From the NCBI RefSeq assembly GCF_013385175.1, contig NZ_JABZEO010000003.1, positions 310,001 through 374,000 of the forward strand: a stretch of 64,000 bases of DNA, in the 5' to 3' direction. Every line of letters begins with the position of its first letter. Within the stretch, counting starts at the first letter, position 1. The notes under the pieces were generated by a model. The model was not told the origin of the DNA, did not search any database, and saw only the letters and a program-made list of their open reading frames with translations. The DNA is from Allochromatium humboldtianum (GTDB lineage: Bacteria > Pseudomonadota > Gammaproteobacteria > Chromatiales > Chromatiaceae). Positions 12,005 through 22,015 of the stretch are shown one piece after another. Both the position numbers and the translations under genes were made by a program.

Positions 12005-12481
12005 TCAATGCAGATAGACCGGCTCGTCGGCGTAGAGCATCTCTTCGAGCTGGTCGAAGGCCTCCTCGCGACCTGGCCGGTTCATGAGCACCAGGAGCGC
12101 GACCCACTTGACCTCCTCGACCAGCACCTGCGGATGGTCGATCGCCAGCAGCCGGTCGATCACCAGCTCGCGGCTGACCGGATCGAGGATGCCGCTGTGC
12201 TCCAGCGACATGAGCATGCCGCGCGCCTCCAGATCGAGCTTTTCGCATTCCAGTTCGCTGTAGACGCGGATCGAACCGCTGACGGGACCATGCTCGTGGG
12301 CCGCCTCGACCCCGAGCGCCAGCTCATCGAGCCAGCGCAGCGCCTTGTCGATCTCGCCCTGGGAGAAACCGGCCTGACTCAACTCGTCCTCGAGATCGCT
12401 CTGCTCGACCGGCGGTTGCTGCTCGCCATCCATGTAATTCTCGTACAGATAGATCAGTACATCGACCATGTTTTCGTTCAT
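12005..12481 (-). CDS. smg: Smg family protein (DUF494)
   Basis: 158 residues from the ATG at 12481 (MNENMVDVLIYLYENYMDG, the usual family beginning); a TTG two codons earlier is a less likely start. Smg is a conserved, acidic, mostly helical protein of unknown function found between dprA and topA or tsaC in many gammaproteobacteria. Visible family features are the acidic N-terminal helix, FSQGEIDKALRWLDEL and the C-terminal LEEMLYADE. It lies between dprA and topA on the same strand, the conserved order. No catalytic motif is visible. Confidence 0.9.
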   Translation of the reverse strand: MNENMVDVLIYLYENYMDGEQQPPVEQSDLEDELSQAGFSQGEIDKALRWLDELALGVEAAHEHGPVSGSIRVYSELECEKLDLEARGMLMSLEHSGILDPVSRELVIDRLLAIDHPQVLVEEVKWVALLVLMNRPGREEAFDQLEEMLYADEPVYLH

Positions 12482-12521
12482 CGGCAATCTCGATGGATGG
12501 TGTCAACCGCGGGCTGACGGA

Positions 12522-13682
12522 TCAGGGTGCGCGGATATAGCGACCGCCTGGAAGGCATGATACATGACCCTCGAGTTCCATGAGCAACAGCATGGACGAA
12601 ATCTGCTCGACCGCCAACCCCGTGCGTTCGGTCAACTCGTCCAGGTTCACCGGGTCGTGCCCCAGGGATTGCAGCAGGCGCGCCTGCTCGGGCGGCAGCT
12701 CTGGAGGCGGTGCGGCGGCGCGGCGGGCGCCGGGCGCCGAGCGGTCGGCGGCGGCCAGCTCAGCGCGCAACTGAGGGGCCAGTTCGGCCAGGATCTCCTC
12801 GGGTTCCTCGACGAGCTTCGCCCCTTCGCGGATCAGCGCATGACAGCCGCGCGACAGCGGATTGCGAATCGAGCCCGGTATGGCGAAGACTTCGCGCCCC
12901 TGCTCCAGCGCCATGCGCGCCGTGATCAGCGAGCCGCTCTTGAGCGCCGCCTCCGTCACCAGCACGCCCAGGCTCAGGCCGCTGATGAGCCGGTTGCGGC
13001 GCGGAAAGCTGCTCGCCAGCGGCCCCTGCCCCGGCGGCAGCTCGCTGACCATGACGCCGCGCTCGACGAGCCGTCGTGCCAGATCGCGATGCACGGCCGG
13101 ATAGACCCGATCCGGCCCGGTGCCGAGCACCGCGATGCTGTGTCCGGTCTCCAGGGCGGCGGCGTGGGCCGCGCCATCGATGCCGACGGCCAGACCGCTG
13201 GTGACGATCAGGCCCTGACCGGCCAGCCAGCGCGCGAAGGACGCCGTGATCTCGCCGCCTCCTGGCGTGGGATTGCGGGTGCCGACGATGGCGATCTGCG
13301 GCTCGCTCAGCAGATCGGCGTCGCCGCGTGCGTAGAGCACCGGCGGCGGGTCGGCGATCTCGGCCAGTCGCGGCGGATAGCGCGGATCGGCGAGTGTGAT
13401 CAGATGGGCGTCCGGATGCTCGGCCCAGGTGAGGATGGCGTCGATGAGCGCGCGATCGGGCTGACGCAACGCGGCGATGGTCTCGGGCTTGAGACCGAGC
13501 TGATCGAGACGCGCCTCACCGGCCGCCAGCACCGCGCTCGGCGAACCGAAGCCCTCCACCAGCCGCGCGAAGGTGCGCGGTCCGACGCGCGGCGCCAGGA
13601 TGAGCGCGAGCCAGTCGCCGATGGGCGCGCTCGCCCAGTCGCCTGCTCGGGACAGCACGGGATCAGGCGGGAGGCGGAGCAA
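12522..13682 (-). CDS. dprA: DNA-processing protein DprA (Smf)
   Basis: 386 residues. DprA binds incoming single-stranded DNA and loads RecA during natural transformation. A helical SAM-like N-terminal region (LALILAPRVGPRTFARLVEGFG) leads to the Rossmann-like DprA domain with IVGTRNPTPGGGE and GLIVTSGLAVGIDGAAHAAAL, then ISGLSLGVLVTEAALKSGSLITA. A C-terminal winged-helix-like domain follows (ARLLQSLGHDPVNLDELTERTGL). The start is uncertain: TTG at 13682 overlaps the LysM gene by 20 bases, and a GTG at 13658 is also possible. It shares strand and close spacing with smg and topA downstream. Its presence alone does not prove competence, as dprA is widespread. Confidence 0.93.
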   Translation of the reverse strand: MLRLPPDPVLSRAGDWASAPIGDWLALILAPRVGPRTFARLVEGFGSPSAVLAAGEARLDQLGLKPETIAALRQPDRALIDAILTWAEHPDAHLITLADPRYPPRLAEIADPPPVLYARGDADLLSEPQIAIVGTRNPTPGGGEITASFARWLAGQGLIVTSGLAVGIDGAAHAAALETGHSIAVLGTGPDRVYPAVHRDLARRLVERGVMVSELPPGQGPLASSFPRRNRLISGLSLGVLVTEAALKSGSLITARMALEQGREVFAIPGSIRNPLSRGCHALIREGAKLVEEPEEILAELAPQLRAELAAADRSAPGARRAAAPPPELPPEQARLLQSLGHDPVNLDELTERTGLAVEQISSMLLLMELEGHVSCLPGGRYIRAP

Positions 13683-14859
13683 CCCAGTCGCCCACCCGAA
13701 GCGCGCGCGTGGCGTTGAGAATGAGGCCGAAGCTGACCCGATCGAAGACCCGGAACACCATCAGCACACCCGAGCGCTCGAAGGGCTTGACGTATTCGGC
13801 CTTGTTGCGCCGATAGCTCGGGTGCAGCGGGAAGCTCGCGTCACGCGAGGGTTCGTTGGCACGCCAGCCCTTGAATTCGTAGTCGCGCCCGAGCCAGAAA
13901 TCGCTCGAAAAGGGACTCTCCATCAGCCAGTCGGTGTCGGCGATCCCGGCCCGGACCTGATCGCGTTCCTTCTCACCGCCGACGAAGACCTCAAACACAT
14001 GGCCCTGTTTTATGTGGTCGCGCGCTCCGCGGTTGATGATGACCACGTCGTACTGGCCGATCTGGGAGACGCCATTCATGACCGAGAGGATACGCCCGCG
14101 CGTCTCCTGAGGCGCCGGCTGCGGCTGGAAGTCGACCAGCGGGCGCTCGGCGTCGGCCGGAATGACACGATCACCGATCGACACCTCGCGTTCCATCCGG
14201 GTCACGCGCAATTTGGCCGGGTCGCCCGTCCGCTCCAGCGTCGCGCTCGCGACGAAGGTCGACTCATAGCCGAGCAGATCACCGCTATCCGGGTCGCGCA
14301 GGGCGTCGCCCGGACGTAGTATCTGGAACTGTGTGACTTCGCCCGAACGGATCTTGCGCACATAGATCGAATCATGGACTCCGGCGACGATGTGCTCGTC
14401 CGGGAAGCCGACCACATAGGAGGCACGCTTGATATCGTTTGAATCGGCCACGTAGGGTTGCGTGAGGAAGGGGGCGATCGAGCCGATGCGAATGGTCGGC
14501 ACAGGCGCGCTGATGGCCTCGGAACGCACCTGGGGACTGAGCCTGACCAGACGCGGCCCGCCGCGCCCGTCGGCGCGCCCGATCACCGGCTTGCCGGCGA
14601 TCATGGTCAGCTCGAGCACGTCGCCCGGATAGATGAGATTGGGGTTCTCGACGCCCGGATTGGCGCGCCAGACCTCCGACCAGCGCCAGGGATCGCGCAG
14701 GAAGCGCCCGGCGATGTCCCAGAGCGTGTCGCCCGGACGCACTGTATAGGCCTGGGGCGCTCCCGGCGCCAACTCGACCGCGAACACCCCCGGCGCCAGG
14801 AGTGCCAGGGAGCCGATGAGGATTGAAATGACGGCGAAACGGCGTTGCATGGCGCGCAT
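13663..14859 (-). CDS. LysM-domain exported protein
   Basis: 398 residues from the ATG at 14859, preceded by GGAGGGTCC as a strong ribosome-binding site. A signal peptide is followed by one LysM domain (YTVRPGDTLWDIAGRFLRDP ... NPNLIYPGDVLEL, about residues 35-85) expected to bind peptidoglycan. The remaining 300 residues form a conserved region seen in proteins encoded beside dprA in many gammaproteobacteria. It has no hydrolase motif that I recognise. It begins the minus-strand group that runs through dprA, smg and topA and diverges from def, with 125 bases between start codons; this divergent arrangement is widely conserved. Confidence 0.88.
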   Translation of the reverse strand: MRAMQRRFAVISILIGSLALLAPGVFAVELAPGAPQAYTVRPGDTLWDIAGRFLRDPWRWSEVWRANPGVENPNLIYPGDVLELTMIAGKPVIGRADGRGGPRLVRLSPQVRSEAISAPVPTIRIGSIAPFLTQPYVADSNDIKRASYVVGFPDEHIVAGVHDSIYVRKIRSGEVTQFQILRPGDALRDPDSGDLLGYESTFVASATLERTGDPAKLRVTRMEREVSIGDRVIPADAERPLVDFQPQPAPQETRGRILSVMNGVSQIGQYDVVIINRGARDHIKQGHVFEVFVGGEKERDQVRAGIADTDWLMESPFSSDFWLGRDYEFKGWRANEPSRDASFPLHPSYRRNKAEYVKPFERSGVLMVFRVFDRVSFGLILNATRALRVGDWVAPPPA

Positions 14860-14984
14860 GGACCCTCCGCGATGGTCGAAACGGGATGCTCCCGTCCCCA
14901 CGATGGGATGTAGTATCCTGGAGATAGTAGCGCACACCGCTTCGTCTCGACCACCTGTTGACTCAAGCCGGATCAAGAATTCGC

Positions 14985-15542
14985 ATGGCCATACTCGATA
15001 TCCTCACCTTTCCCGACCCGCGACTGCGTAAGAAGGCGCAGCCCGTCGAGCAGGTCGACGACCAGATCCGCCGACTGGTCGACGACATGCTCGAAACCAT
15101 GTATGCCGCTCCCGGCATCGGACTGGCCGCGACCCAGGTCGATGTCCAGCGCCAGATCATCGTCATCGACGTGTCCGAGGGACACGACACGCCGCTGTGC
15201 TTCATCAATCCGCGCCTCGTCGCACGCGAGGGCACGGAGCAGATGGACGAGGGTTGTCTGTCCGTCCCCGGTTTCTTCGAGACCGTGACCCGTGCCGAGC
15301 GCGTCACGGTCGAGGCGCTCGATCGTGATGGCAACCCCTTCAAGCTCAACGCCGATGGTCTGCTCGCCGTCTGCATCCAGCATGAGATGGATCATCTCGA
15401 CGGCAAGCTCTTCGTCGATCACATCTCCATCCTCAAGCGCCAGCGCATCCGCCACAAGCTCGAGAAGCAGCGCAAGGAGCGCCAGCACGCCGAGGCGGCG
15501 CGCGCTCGCGAGGCCGCCGAGCCGCGCCGCAGCGCCGTCTGA
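14985..15542 (+). CDS. def: Peptide deformylase
   Basis: 185 residues; removes the N-formyl group from nascent proteins. All three metal/active-site motifs are present: GIGLAATQV (motif 1), EGCLSVPG with the metal-binding Cys (motif 2) and QHEMDHLDG with the HExxH pair (motif 3). The ATG at 14985 gives [15 protein letters not shown], the standard N terminus. The C-terminal tail ([20 protein letters not shown]...) is longer and more basic than in E. coli Def, with an Ala/Arg-rich end. It heads the def-fmt-rsmB-DUF4390-ntrY-ntrX-trkA-trkH run, 48 bases before fmt. Confidence 0.96.
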   Translation: MAILDILTFPDPRLRKKAQPVEQVDDQIRRLVDDMLETMYAAPGIGLAATQVDVQRQIIVIDVSEGHDTPLCFINPRLVAREGTEQMDEGCLSVPGFFETVTRAERVTVEALDRDGNPFKLNADGLLAVCIQHEMDHLDGKLFVDHISILKRQRIRHKLEKQRKERQHAEAARAREAAEPRRSAV

Positions 15543-15590
15543 GCCGCCTCACACCCCGAACCGAGCCATCCATCGACAGCCGATCCACTG

Positions 15591-16538
15591 ATGAAACCGC
15601 TTCGCCTCCTGTTCGCCGGCACGCCCGATTTCGCCGTTCCCTGTCTCGCCGCCCTGCTCGACGCCGGGCATGAGGTGATCGGCGTCTACACCCAGCCCGA
15701 CCGCCCGGCCGGACGCGGACGCAAGCTCCAGATGAGTCCGGTGAAGGCGCTGGCGCTCGATCGCGGCATCCTGGTATATCAGCCCGAGAGCCTCAAGCGC
15801 GATCCCGAGGCCGTCGAGCAACTACGCGCGCTCGGGGCCGATCTGATGGTGGTGGTCGCCTATGGTCTGCTGCTGCCGACGAGCGTCCTGGAAGCGCCCC
15901 GGCTCGGCTGTGTCAATGTCCATGCCTCGCTGCTGCCGCGCTGGCGCGGCGCGGCGCCGATCCAGCGTGCCATCCTCGCCGGTGACGCGGAGACCGGTGT
16001 CTGCATCATGCGCATGGAGGCCGGACTCGACACCGGACCGGTCTATCATCGGGTCGCCACGCCGATCGATCCGCGCGAGACCGGCGGCACCCTGCACGAT
16101 CGGCTTTCGGAACTCGGTGCGCGTGCGCTCGTGGAGGCGCTGCCTGGTATCGCCGAAGGTTCGCGCGCGCCGGAAGCGCAGGACGATGCGCTGGCCACCT
16201 ATGCCCACAAGCTCAGCAAGGACGAAGCGACGATCGACTGGAATGCGCCCGCTGATGCCATCGAACGTCAGGTGCGCGCCTTCGATCCCTGGCCGGTCGC
16301 TCAGACCTCGCTGGAGGGTGCGACACTGCGGATCTGGTCGGCCGAGGCGGAATCCGAGGACGCGGCCGGGGATTCGGCCGCGCCCGGAACCGTCGTCGGG
16401 GCCGATCGCACCGGCATCCGGGTCGCCACCGGCGCGGGTCGGCTGTGCGTCACGCGCCTGCAACCGGCGGGCAAGAAACCCATGAGCGCGGCGGACTACC
16501 TGAACGCGCGACACCTGGACGGCGCGCGTTTTGACTGA
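15591..16538 (+). CDS. fmt: Methionyl-tRNA formyltransferase
   Basis: 315 residues; formylates initiator Met-tRNA using 10-formyl-tetrahydrofolate. The N-terminal formyltransferase domain begins [20 protein letters not shown], and the catalytic region contains [20 protein letters not shown] with the Asn-His-Ser pattern. The C-terminal domain ends [18 protein letters not shown]. It follows def directly and its stop overlaps the TTG start of rsmB by eight bases, so expression is probably coupled. Length and gene order match the family norm. Confidence 0.96.
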   Translation: MKPLRLLFAGTPDFAVPCLAALLDAGHEVIGVYTQPDRPAGRGRKLQMSPVKALALDRGILVYQPESLKRDPEAVEQLRALGADLMVVVAYGLLLPTSVLEAPRLGCVNVHASLLPRWRGAAPIQRAILAGDAETGVCIMRMEAGLDTGPVYHRVATPIDPRETGGTLHDRLSELGARALVEALPGIAEGSRAPEAQDDALATYAHKLSKDEATIDWNAPADAIERQVRAFDPWPVAQTSLEGATLRIWSAEAESEDAAGDSAAPGTVVGADRTGIRVATGAGRLCVTRLQPAGKKPMSAADYLNARHLDGARFD

Positions 16539-17880
16539 GCGCAGACGTCACCACACCCCAACCGCCGCCTCGCCGGGTGCCGAGTCGCGCGCCGCCGCCG
16601 CGCGCGCCCTGCATGCGGTGCTCGATCGCGGTCAGTCGCTCACGCGCGTGCTGCAAGCCGACACGACACGGCGCGCGCCGGCCGATCAGGCGCTGGTGCA
16701 GGAGATGGTCTATGGCACGCTGCGTCTGCTGCCGCGTCTGCGCCTCATCGCCGGCCGCCTGCTCGAACGCCCGCTCAAGCCGCGCGATGGCGACCTCCAG
16801 GCGCTGATCCTGGTCGGACTCTATCAGCTCGGCTTCATGAAGACGCCGTCGCACGCCGCCGTCTCAGCCACGGTCGAGGCCACGCGCCTGCTCGGCAAGC
16901 CCCGGATGGCGGGTCTGGCCAACGCGCTCCTGCGGCGCTTCCAGCGCGAGCACGAAGCCTTGCTGGCCTGGGTCGACACCCGGCCCGAATCGCGCTGGCT
17001 CTTTCCCGACTGGCTGCTCGAACGGCTGCGCGCGGACTGGCCGGACGACTGGGAGTCGATCGTCCTGGCCAGCAATGAACGGGCGCCCATGGCGCTGCGC
17101 GTCAATCCGCTCCAGGGGACGCGCGCGGACACTCTGGCCGAACTGGAGTCAGCCGGGATCGGCGCGCATGCCATCGACGGACTCGACACTGGCGTCCTGC
17201 TTGATCAGCCGCGCGCCACGCGCGATCTGCCGGGTTTCATCGAGGGCCGGGTCTCGATCCAGGACAGCGGGGCGCAACTGGCCGCGCATCTGCTCGACGC
17301 TCAGCCCGGCGAGCGGGTGCTCGACGCCTGTGCCGCGCCCGGCGGCAAGACGGCGGCCATCCTGGAGCGCGCCGGCAACGCGCTCGATCTGGTCGCCATC
17401 GACAGCGATGCCGCGCGTCTGGCCACGGTCGGCACGACGCTCGACCGGCTCGGACTCAAGGCTCAGGTACGGGTCGGCGACGCGGCCGATCCGCACGGCG
17501 ACTGGACCGCCCGTCCCTTCGATCGCATCCTGCTCGACGTGCCCTGCTCGGCGACCGGCGTCATCCGGCGTCATCCCGACATCAAATGGCTGCGCCGCCC
17601 GGAAGACATCGCGGCGCTCGCCGCCACCCAGTCGCGCATCCTGGACGCCATCTGGCCGTTGCTGCGCCCAGGCGGCCGCCTGCTCTATGCCACCTGCTCG
17701 CTGCTCGCCGAGGAGAACGAACGTCAGGTCGACGCCTTCCTCGCCCGCCGCGCCGACGCGCGCGCCCTGGAGCTGCCGACCGACTGGGGCCGCCCGCGTT
17801 CGCCGGGACGCCAACTCCTCCCGACCGCTCAGGGACATGACGGCTTCTTCTACGCCCTGCTCGTCAAGGATGCGTCATGA
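16531..17880 (+). CDS. rsmB: 16S rRNA (cytosine-967-C5)-methyltransferase
   Basis: 449 residues. The N-terminal NusB-like RNA-binding domain (about 15-145) is followed by a Rossmann methyltransferase with the SAM motif [35 protein letters not shown] (carrying the motif IV Cys) and [11 protein letters not shown] (carrying the motif VI nucleophilic Cys). The start is taken as the TTG at 16531, inside the end of fmt, because no nearer ATG preserves the NusB-like domain. It overlaps the next gene in an ATGA arrangement. The def-fmt-rsmB order is conserved in gammaproteobacteria. Confidence 0.95.
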   Translation: MTERRRHHTPTAASPGAESRAAAARALHAVLDRGQSLTRVLQADTTRRAPADQALVQEMVYGTLRLLPRLRLIAGRLLERPLKPRDGDLQALILVGLYQLGFMKTPSHAAVSATVEATRLLGKPRMAGLANALLRRFQREHEALLAWVDTRPESRWLFPDWLLERLRADWPDDWESIVLASNERAPMALRVNPLQGTRADTLAELESAGIGAHAIDGLDTGVLLDQPRATRDLPGFIEGRVSIQDSGAQLAAHLLDAQPGERVLDACAAPGGKTAAILERAGNALDLVAIDSDAARLATVGTTLDRLGLKAQVRVGDAADPHGDWTARPFDRILLDVPCSATGVIRRHPDIKWLRRPEDIAALAATQSRILDAIWPLLRPGGRLLYATCSLLAEENERQVDAFLARRADARALELPTDWGRPRSPGRQLLPTAQGHDGFFYALLVKDAS

Positions 17881-18449
17881 CCCCAGGTAAGGTCTCCCGT
17901 GTCACCCTGATACTCGCCCTGAGCCTCCTGCTGGCGCTCACGGCCGAGGCATTTGCACGCTCGGGCTTCAGCGTCAAGCAGGCCCAGGTCAGACCCGAGG
18001 CCGGGCAACTGGTCCTGAACGCCGGCGTCGACTTCGCGTTCAGCAACCCCGTGCTGGAAGCGCTCGATCATGGCGTGCCTCTGACGCTCGTCTTCCATAT
18101 CCAGGTACGCCGCACCGAAGCCTGGATGTGGGAGGACAGTCTGGTCGACGAACAGTGGCGCTATACCATCCGCTACCGCCCGCTCTCCGAGCGCTACGAG
18201 GTCCATCGTCTGCCGAGCAGCGACGGACGCGACTTCGTCACGCGCGACGCAGCCATCCGCGCCCTCGGCGATCTCACCGATCAGGCGCTCATCGGACTCG
18301 ACCGGCTCGACCCGGACGAAGACTACGAACTCCAGATCAAGGTCTTTCTGGACATCGAGGAGTTGCCGCTGCCGCTGCGTCCCATGGCCTATCTCAAGCC
18401 CTCCTGGAAACTCTCGAGCGGTTGGACGACGTGGCCTCTAAACCACTGA
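17877..18449 (+). CDS. DUF4390 domain exported protein
   Basis: 190 residues. A signal peptide (LILALSLLLALTAEAFA) is followed by a beta-rich domain with FSNPVLEALDHGVPLTLVFHIQV and RYTIRYRPLSERYEV, matching DUF4390. The family is typically encoded between rsmB and an NtrY-type kinase in beta- and gammaproteobacteria, and its role is unknown. It overlaps rsmB by four bases (ATGA), and its 3' end overlaps the GTG start of the kinase gene. The tight packing suggests co-translation; a periplasmic accessory to the kinase is only an inference from context. Confidence 0.85.
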   Translation: MTPGKVSRVTLILALSLLLALTAEAFARSGFSVKQAQVRPEAGQLVLNAGVDFAFSNPVLEALDHGVPLTLVFHIQVRRTEAWMWEDSLVDEQWRYTIRYRPLSERYEVHRLPSSDGRDFVTRDAAIRALGDLTDQALIGLDRLDPDEDYELQIKVFLDIEELPLPLRPMAYLKPSWKLSSGWTTWPLNH

Positions 18450-20638
18450 ACTGGCATCGCGGACTCGGCACCCTGCCGGCCGCACTCCTGATCCTCGGAC
18501 TCTTCGTCGTACTGGTGCTGATGCGCGACGCCGTGGAGAACTCCGAGACGCTCAGTCGCGCCTTCCTGCCGCTGCTGTCGGTGGTGCTGGCCGGACTGCT
18601 GGCGCTGGCGGTGCTGGTGGTCGTCAACATCGTCAAGCTGGTGCGCCGCTATCGCCGTCAGGCGGCCGGCTCGCGCCTGACGGCGCGCATCGTGGTGCTG
18701 TTCTCGCTGATCTCGCTGCTGCCGGTGGGCGCGGTTTATTACTTCTCGCTCGGCTTCCTGCTGCGCGGCATCGACAGCTGGTTCGATGTCGAGATCGGAC
18801 GCGCCATGCAGGACGCTCTGGTGCTCAATCAGGCCTCGCTCGACCTGAACCAGCGCCTGCTGGTCAAGATCAGCGAACAATTGCTGGCCGGGATCGAGGA
18901 TCGCTCGTCGACCGCCATCGCGCTCAGTCTCAACGATCTGCGCCGCCGCGCCGGGGCCATCGAGCTGACCGTCTATGGGGCCGGCGGGCAGGTGCTGGGC
19001 ACGGCCAACGAAGATCCGACCCAGCTGGTCCCCAGTCAGGCCGAACGCGAGATCCACCACAGCGTGCGCGCCGGCACCAACTATGTCGGACTCGAGAGCG
19101 GGCCGGGCAATGAGCTGGTCGTCCGGACCCTGGTCCAGGATCCGCGCGGGCGTCCGATGCTGATGCAGGGCGTCTTCCCGACCTCGGCGCGCATCAGCGA
19201 GCTGTCCAACCGGCTGGAGGACGCCTACAACCGCTATACGGAGCTGGCCTATCTGCGCCAGTCGCTCAAGCTGAGTTTCTCGCTCACGCTCTCGCTGGTG
19301 CTCGTGTTCGGACTCATGGCCGCGCTCATCGCCGCCTTCCACACGGCGCGCCGGCTGGTGGCGCCCATCGCCGACATCGCCCGCGCCACGCGCTCGATCT
19401 CGGACGGCGACTACGAGCAGCAGATCACCCTGCCTCGTCACGACGACGAGCTGACCTTCCTGGTCGCCTCCTTCAACGCCATGTCGCGCCGTATCGCCCA
19501 GGCGCGCGACGCCGCCGCGCACAGCAAACAGGCCGTCGAGACCCAACGCAACTATCTGGAGACCATCCTCGGGCGGCTGTCCTCGGGTGTGGTGGCCTTC
19601 GACGAGGTGCAGCGACTGCGCACGGCCAATCCGGCTGCGCTCCAGATCCTGGCGCTCGGTGTCGACGAAAACAGGGAACCCGTCACGCTCGAATGTCTGG
19701 AGCGCGCCAGCCCCTGGCTCACGCCCTGGACCGAGACGGTACGCCGTCATATCGCCGAAGCCCAACCCTGGCGCGTGGAGGTGACGCTGCAACGCGACGA
19801 GACCAGCCAGACGCTGATGTGTCGCGGCAGTCCGTTGCCCCTGCCGGATTCGAACCTGCGCGGTCATGTGGTGGTCTTCGACGACATCACCTCGCTGATC
19901 GTCGCCCAGCGCAACGCCGCCTGGGCCGAGGTCGCGCGCCGGCTCGCCCACGAGATCAAGAATCCGCTCACGCCGATCCAGCTCTCGGCCGAGCGTCTGC
20001 GTCACAAGCTGCTGGCCAAGGCCGATGAGACCGACGCGCGGATCATCGAGCGCGCCACCGGCACCATCATCCAGCAGGTCGAGGCCATGAAAGCGATGGT
20101 CAACGACTTCTCGGACTACGCCAAGAGCCCCAGACTCCAGGCCGAGCCCTTCGTCTTCGACCGGCTCGCGCGCGAGGTGCTGGATCTCTATCGCAGCGCG
20201 GGCGTGCCGGCGCTCAGGATCACCCTGGGGGCGCCCGAGGCCCAGGTGCGGGGCGACCCCTTGCGACTGCGGCAGGTCATCCATAATCTGATCAAGAACG
20301 CCCAGGAAGCCCTGGAGGGCCGCACCGAGGCGCGCATCGAGGTCGGCACCGAACTCGTCCAGGTCGACGACAAGTCCTATGTGCAGTTCCGGGTCGCCGA
20401 CAATGGTCCGGGGTTCGAGCCGCAGCTCCTGGACCGGCTGTTCGAACCCTATGTCACCACCAAAGCCAAGGGCACGGGCCTGGGTCTGGCCATCGTCAAG
20501 AAGATAATCGAGGAACATGGCGGTATGATCGGGGTCGAGAATCGCGATTCGGGCGCCCTGATCCGGGTCCGAATCCCAGTCTGGCAAGCGACCGCCGTCC
20601 CGGTGGTCCACGGTCGGGAGCAACACGAAGCATCATGA
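18431..20638 (+). CDS. NtrY-type membrane sensor histidine kinase
   Basis: 735 residues from the GTG at 18431; a TTG at 18422 is possible. Four transmembrane helices lie in the first 300 residues (LPAALLILGLFVVLVLM; LPLLSVVLAGLLALAVLVVV; VVLFSLISLLPVGAVYYFSL; LTLSLVLVFGLMAALIAAF), with an extracytoplasmic segment between the third and fourth. HAMP (RRLVAPIADIARATRSISDGDY), PAS (NYLETILGRLSSGVVAFDE), HisKA (VARRLAHEIKNPLTPIQLS, phospho-acceptor His) and HATPase domains (NLIKNAQEAL, DNGPGF, GTGLGLAIVKKI) follow. The order is that of NtrY. It overlaps the regulator gene by four bases, so the two form a two-component pair. The signal is not known from the sequence. Confidence 0.92.
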   Translation: MASKPLNWHRGLGTLPAALLILGLFVVLVLMRDAVENSETLSRAFLPLLSVVLAGLLALAVLVVVNIVKLVRRYRRQAAGSRLTARIVVLFSLISLLPVGAVYYFSLGFLLRGIDSWFDVEIGRAMQDALVLNQASLDLNQRLLVKISEQLLAGIEDRSSTAIALSLNDLRRRAGAIELTVYGAGGQVLGTANEDPTQLVPSQAEREIHHSVRAGTNYVGLESGPGNELVVRTLVQDPRGRPMLMQGVFPTSARISELSNRLEDAYNRYTELAYLRQSLKLSFSLTLSLVLVFGLMAALIAAFHTARRLVAPIADIARATRSISDGDYEQQITLPRHDDELTFLVASFNAMSRRIAQARDAAAHSKQAVETQRNYLETILGRLSSGVVAFDEVQRLRTANPAALQILALGVDENREPVTLECLERASPWLTPWTETVRRHIAEAQPWRVEVTLQRDETSQTLMCRGSPLPLPDSNLRGHVVVFDDITSLIVAQRNAAWAEVARRLAHEIKNPLTPIQLSAERLRHKLLAKADETDARIIERATGTIIQQVEAMKAMVNDFSDYAKSPRLQAEPFVFDRLAREVLDLYRSAGVPALRITLGAPEAQVRGDPLRLRQVIHNLIKNAQEALEGRTEARIEVGTELVQVDDKSYVQFRVADNGPGFEPQLLDRLFEPYVTTKAKGTGLGLAIVKKIIEEHGGMIGVENRDSGALIRVRIPVWQATAVPVVHGREQHEAS

Positions 20639-22002
20639 GCGCAACCCATATCCTGGTCGTCGACGACGAACCCGACATCCGCGGCCTGGTCAAGGAGATC
20701 CTCGAAGACGAGGGCTATGCCGTGGCCGTGGCCGAAAACGGCGAAGCGGCGCGGCACGCCCTGCGTGACCGCCGCCCCGATCTGATCCTGCTCGACATCT
20801 GGATGCCCGACATCGACGGCATCTCACTGCTCAAGGAGTGGGCCGAGGACGACGAGCTGCCCTGCCCGGTGATCATGATGTCGGGACACGGCACGGTCGA
20901 GACGGCGGTCGAGGCCACCCGGCTCGGCGCCTACGATTTCCTCGAAAAGCCGCTGTCCATGGCCAAGCTGCTGCTGACCCTGGAGCGCGCCCTAGAAGCC
21001 GACAAGCTCCAGCAGGAGAACATCGGTCTCAAGCGCCGTGCGCCCCAGGTCCATGAGCCGGTCGGACGCAGCGCGGTCATGCAGCGACTGCGCGAGCAGG
21101 TCAAGCGCATCGCCCAGCACGACACCTGGGTGCTGATCACCGGCGAGGCCGGCAGCGGACGCGAGACCTTCGCGCGCTATCTCCATTCGCAGAGCGCACG
21201 CCGCGAGCGCCCATTCGTGGATCTGAGCGTCTCGACGCTCGCCGGCGGCAACGCCTCGCGCGAGCTGTTCGGCGTCGAGGAAGGCGAACACACCCATTAT
21301 GGGAGTCTGGAGAAAGCCTCCGGCGGCACCCTCTTGCTCGACGAGGTGGCCGACATGGAATGGGAGGCGCAATCCAAGCTGCTCGGGGCGCTCGACAGCG
21401 GGTCGTTCCTGCGCGTCGGGGGCAGCGAGCCGGTGCGCATCGACGTGCGCATCGTCGCCATCACCCAGCGCAATCTGGAGGAAGAGGTGCGCGCCGGACG
21501 TTTCCGCGAGGATCTGTTCTACCACCTCAACGTGGTGCCGCTGAACATCCCGCCGCTCGATGAACACGCCGAGGACGTGCCCGACCTGCTCAATTTCTAT
21601 CTCGACTATTTCGCCACCCACGAAAAGCTGCCCTATCGGCGCTTCAGCGTCGGCGCCCAGAACTTTCTGCGCAACTACGGCTGGCCGGGCAATGTGCGTG
21701 AGCTGAAGAACCTGGTCCAGCGGGTGCTGATCCTCGGGGCCGGCGACGAGATCAGCCAGAAGGAGGTCGAGAGCGCGCTCGGCGCCCCGCCGCCGGTCCA
21801 GGTCCAGACGCTCGACGGGCTGGTCTCCTTCGATCAGCCGCTGCGTCAGGCGCGTGAGCAGTTCGAGAAGGCCTATCTCGACTATCAGCTCGAAAAGCAC
21901 CAGGGCAACGTCAGCAAGATGGCCAAGGAGGCCGGGATGGAGCGCACCCATCTCTATCGCAAGCTGCGTTCGCTCGGGATCGAGATCAAGGAACGGCGCT
22001 GA
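20635..22002 (+). CDS. NtrX-type response regulator (REC-AAA-Fis) with degenerate ATPase motifs
   Basis: 455 residues. The receiver domain has Asp54 in LLDIWMPDIDG and Lys105 in LEKPL. The central AAA+ domain resembles sigma-54 activators but has two changes. The Walker A motif reads GEAGSGRE (170-177), with Arg176 where Lys is expected, and the loop that should be GAFTGA reads GEHTHY (217-222). Walker B is near normal (GGTLLLDEVADM), and the Arg-finger region (FREDLFYHLNVVPL) and WPGNVRELKNLVQR are kept. A Fis-type helix-turn-helix ends the protein (MAKEAGMERTHLYRKLRSLGI). The changes argue against ordinary sigma-54 activation; it may act as a DNA-binding regulator without ATP-driven remodelling. 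It is cognate to the overlapping NtrY-type kinase. Confidence 0.9.
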   Translation: MSATHILVVDDEPDIRGLVKEILEDEGYAVAVAENGEAARHALRDRRPDLILLDIWMPDIDGISLLKEWAEDDELPCPVIMMSGHGTVETAVEATRLGAYDFLEKPLSMAKLLLTLERALEADKLQQENIGLKRRAPQVHEPVGRSAVMQRLREQVKRIAQHDTWVLITGEAGSGRETFARYLHSQSARRERPFVDLSVSTLAGGNASRELFGVEEGEHTHYGSLEKASGGTLLLDEVADMEWEAQSKLLGALDSGSFLRVGGSEPVRIDVRIVAITQRNLEEEVRAGRFREDLFYHLNVVPLNIPPLDEHAEDVPDLLNFYLDYFATHEKLPYRRFSVGAQNFLRNYGWPGNVRELKNLVQRVLILGAGDEISQKEVESALGAPPPVQVQTLDGLVSFDQPLRQAREQFEKAYLDYQLEKHQGNVSKMAKEAGMERTHLYRKLRSLGIEIKERR

Positions 22003-22015
22003 GGGGCGGTAACGG

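Noticed and set aside
18389-20626. A 745-codon open frame on the minus strand opposite the NtrY-type kinase
   Set aside because: Antisense shadow caused by GC-rich codon bias; the kinase frame has all expected domains.
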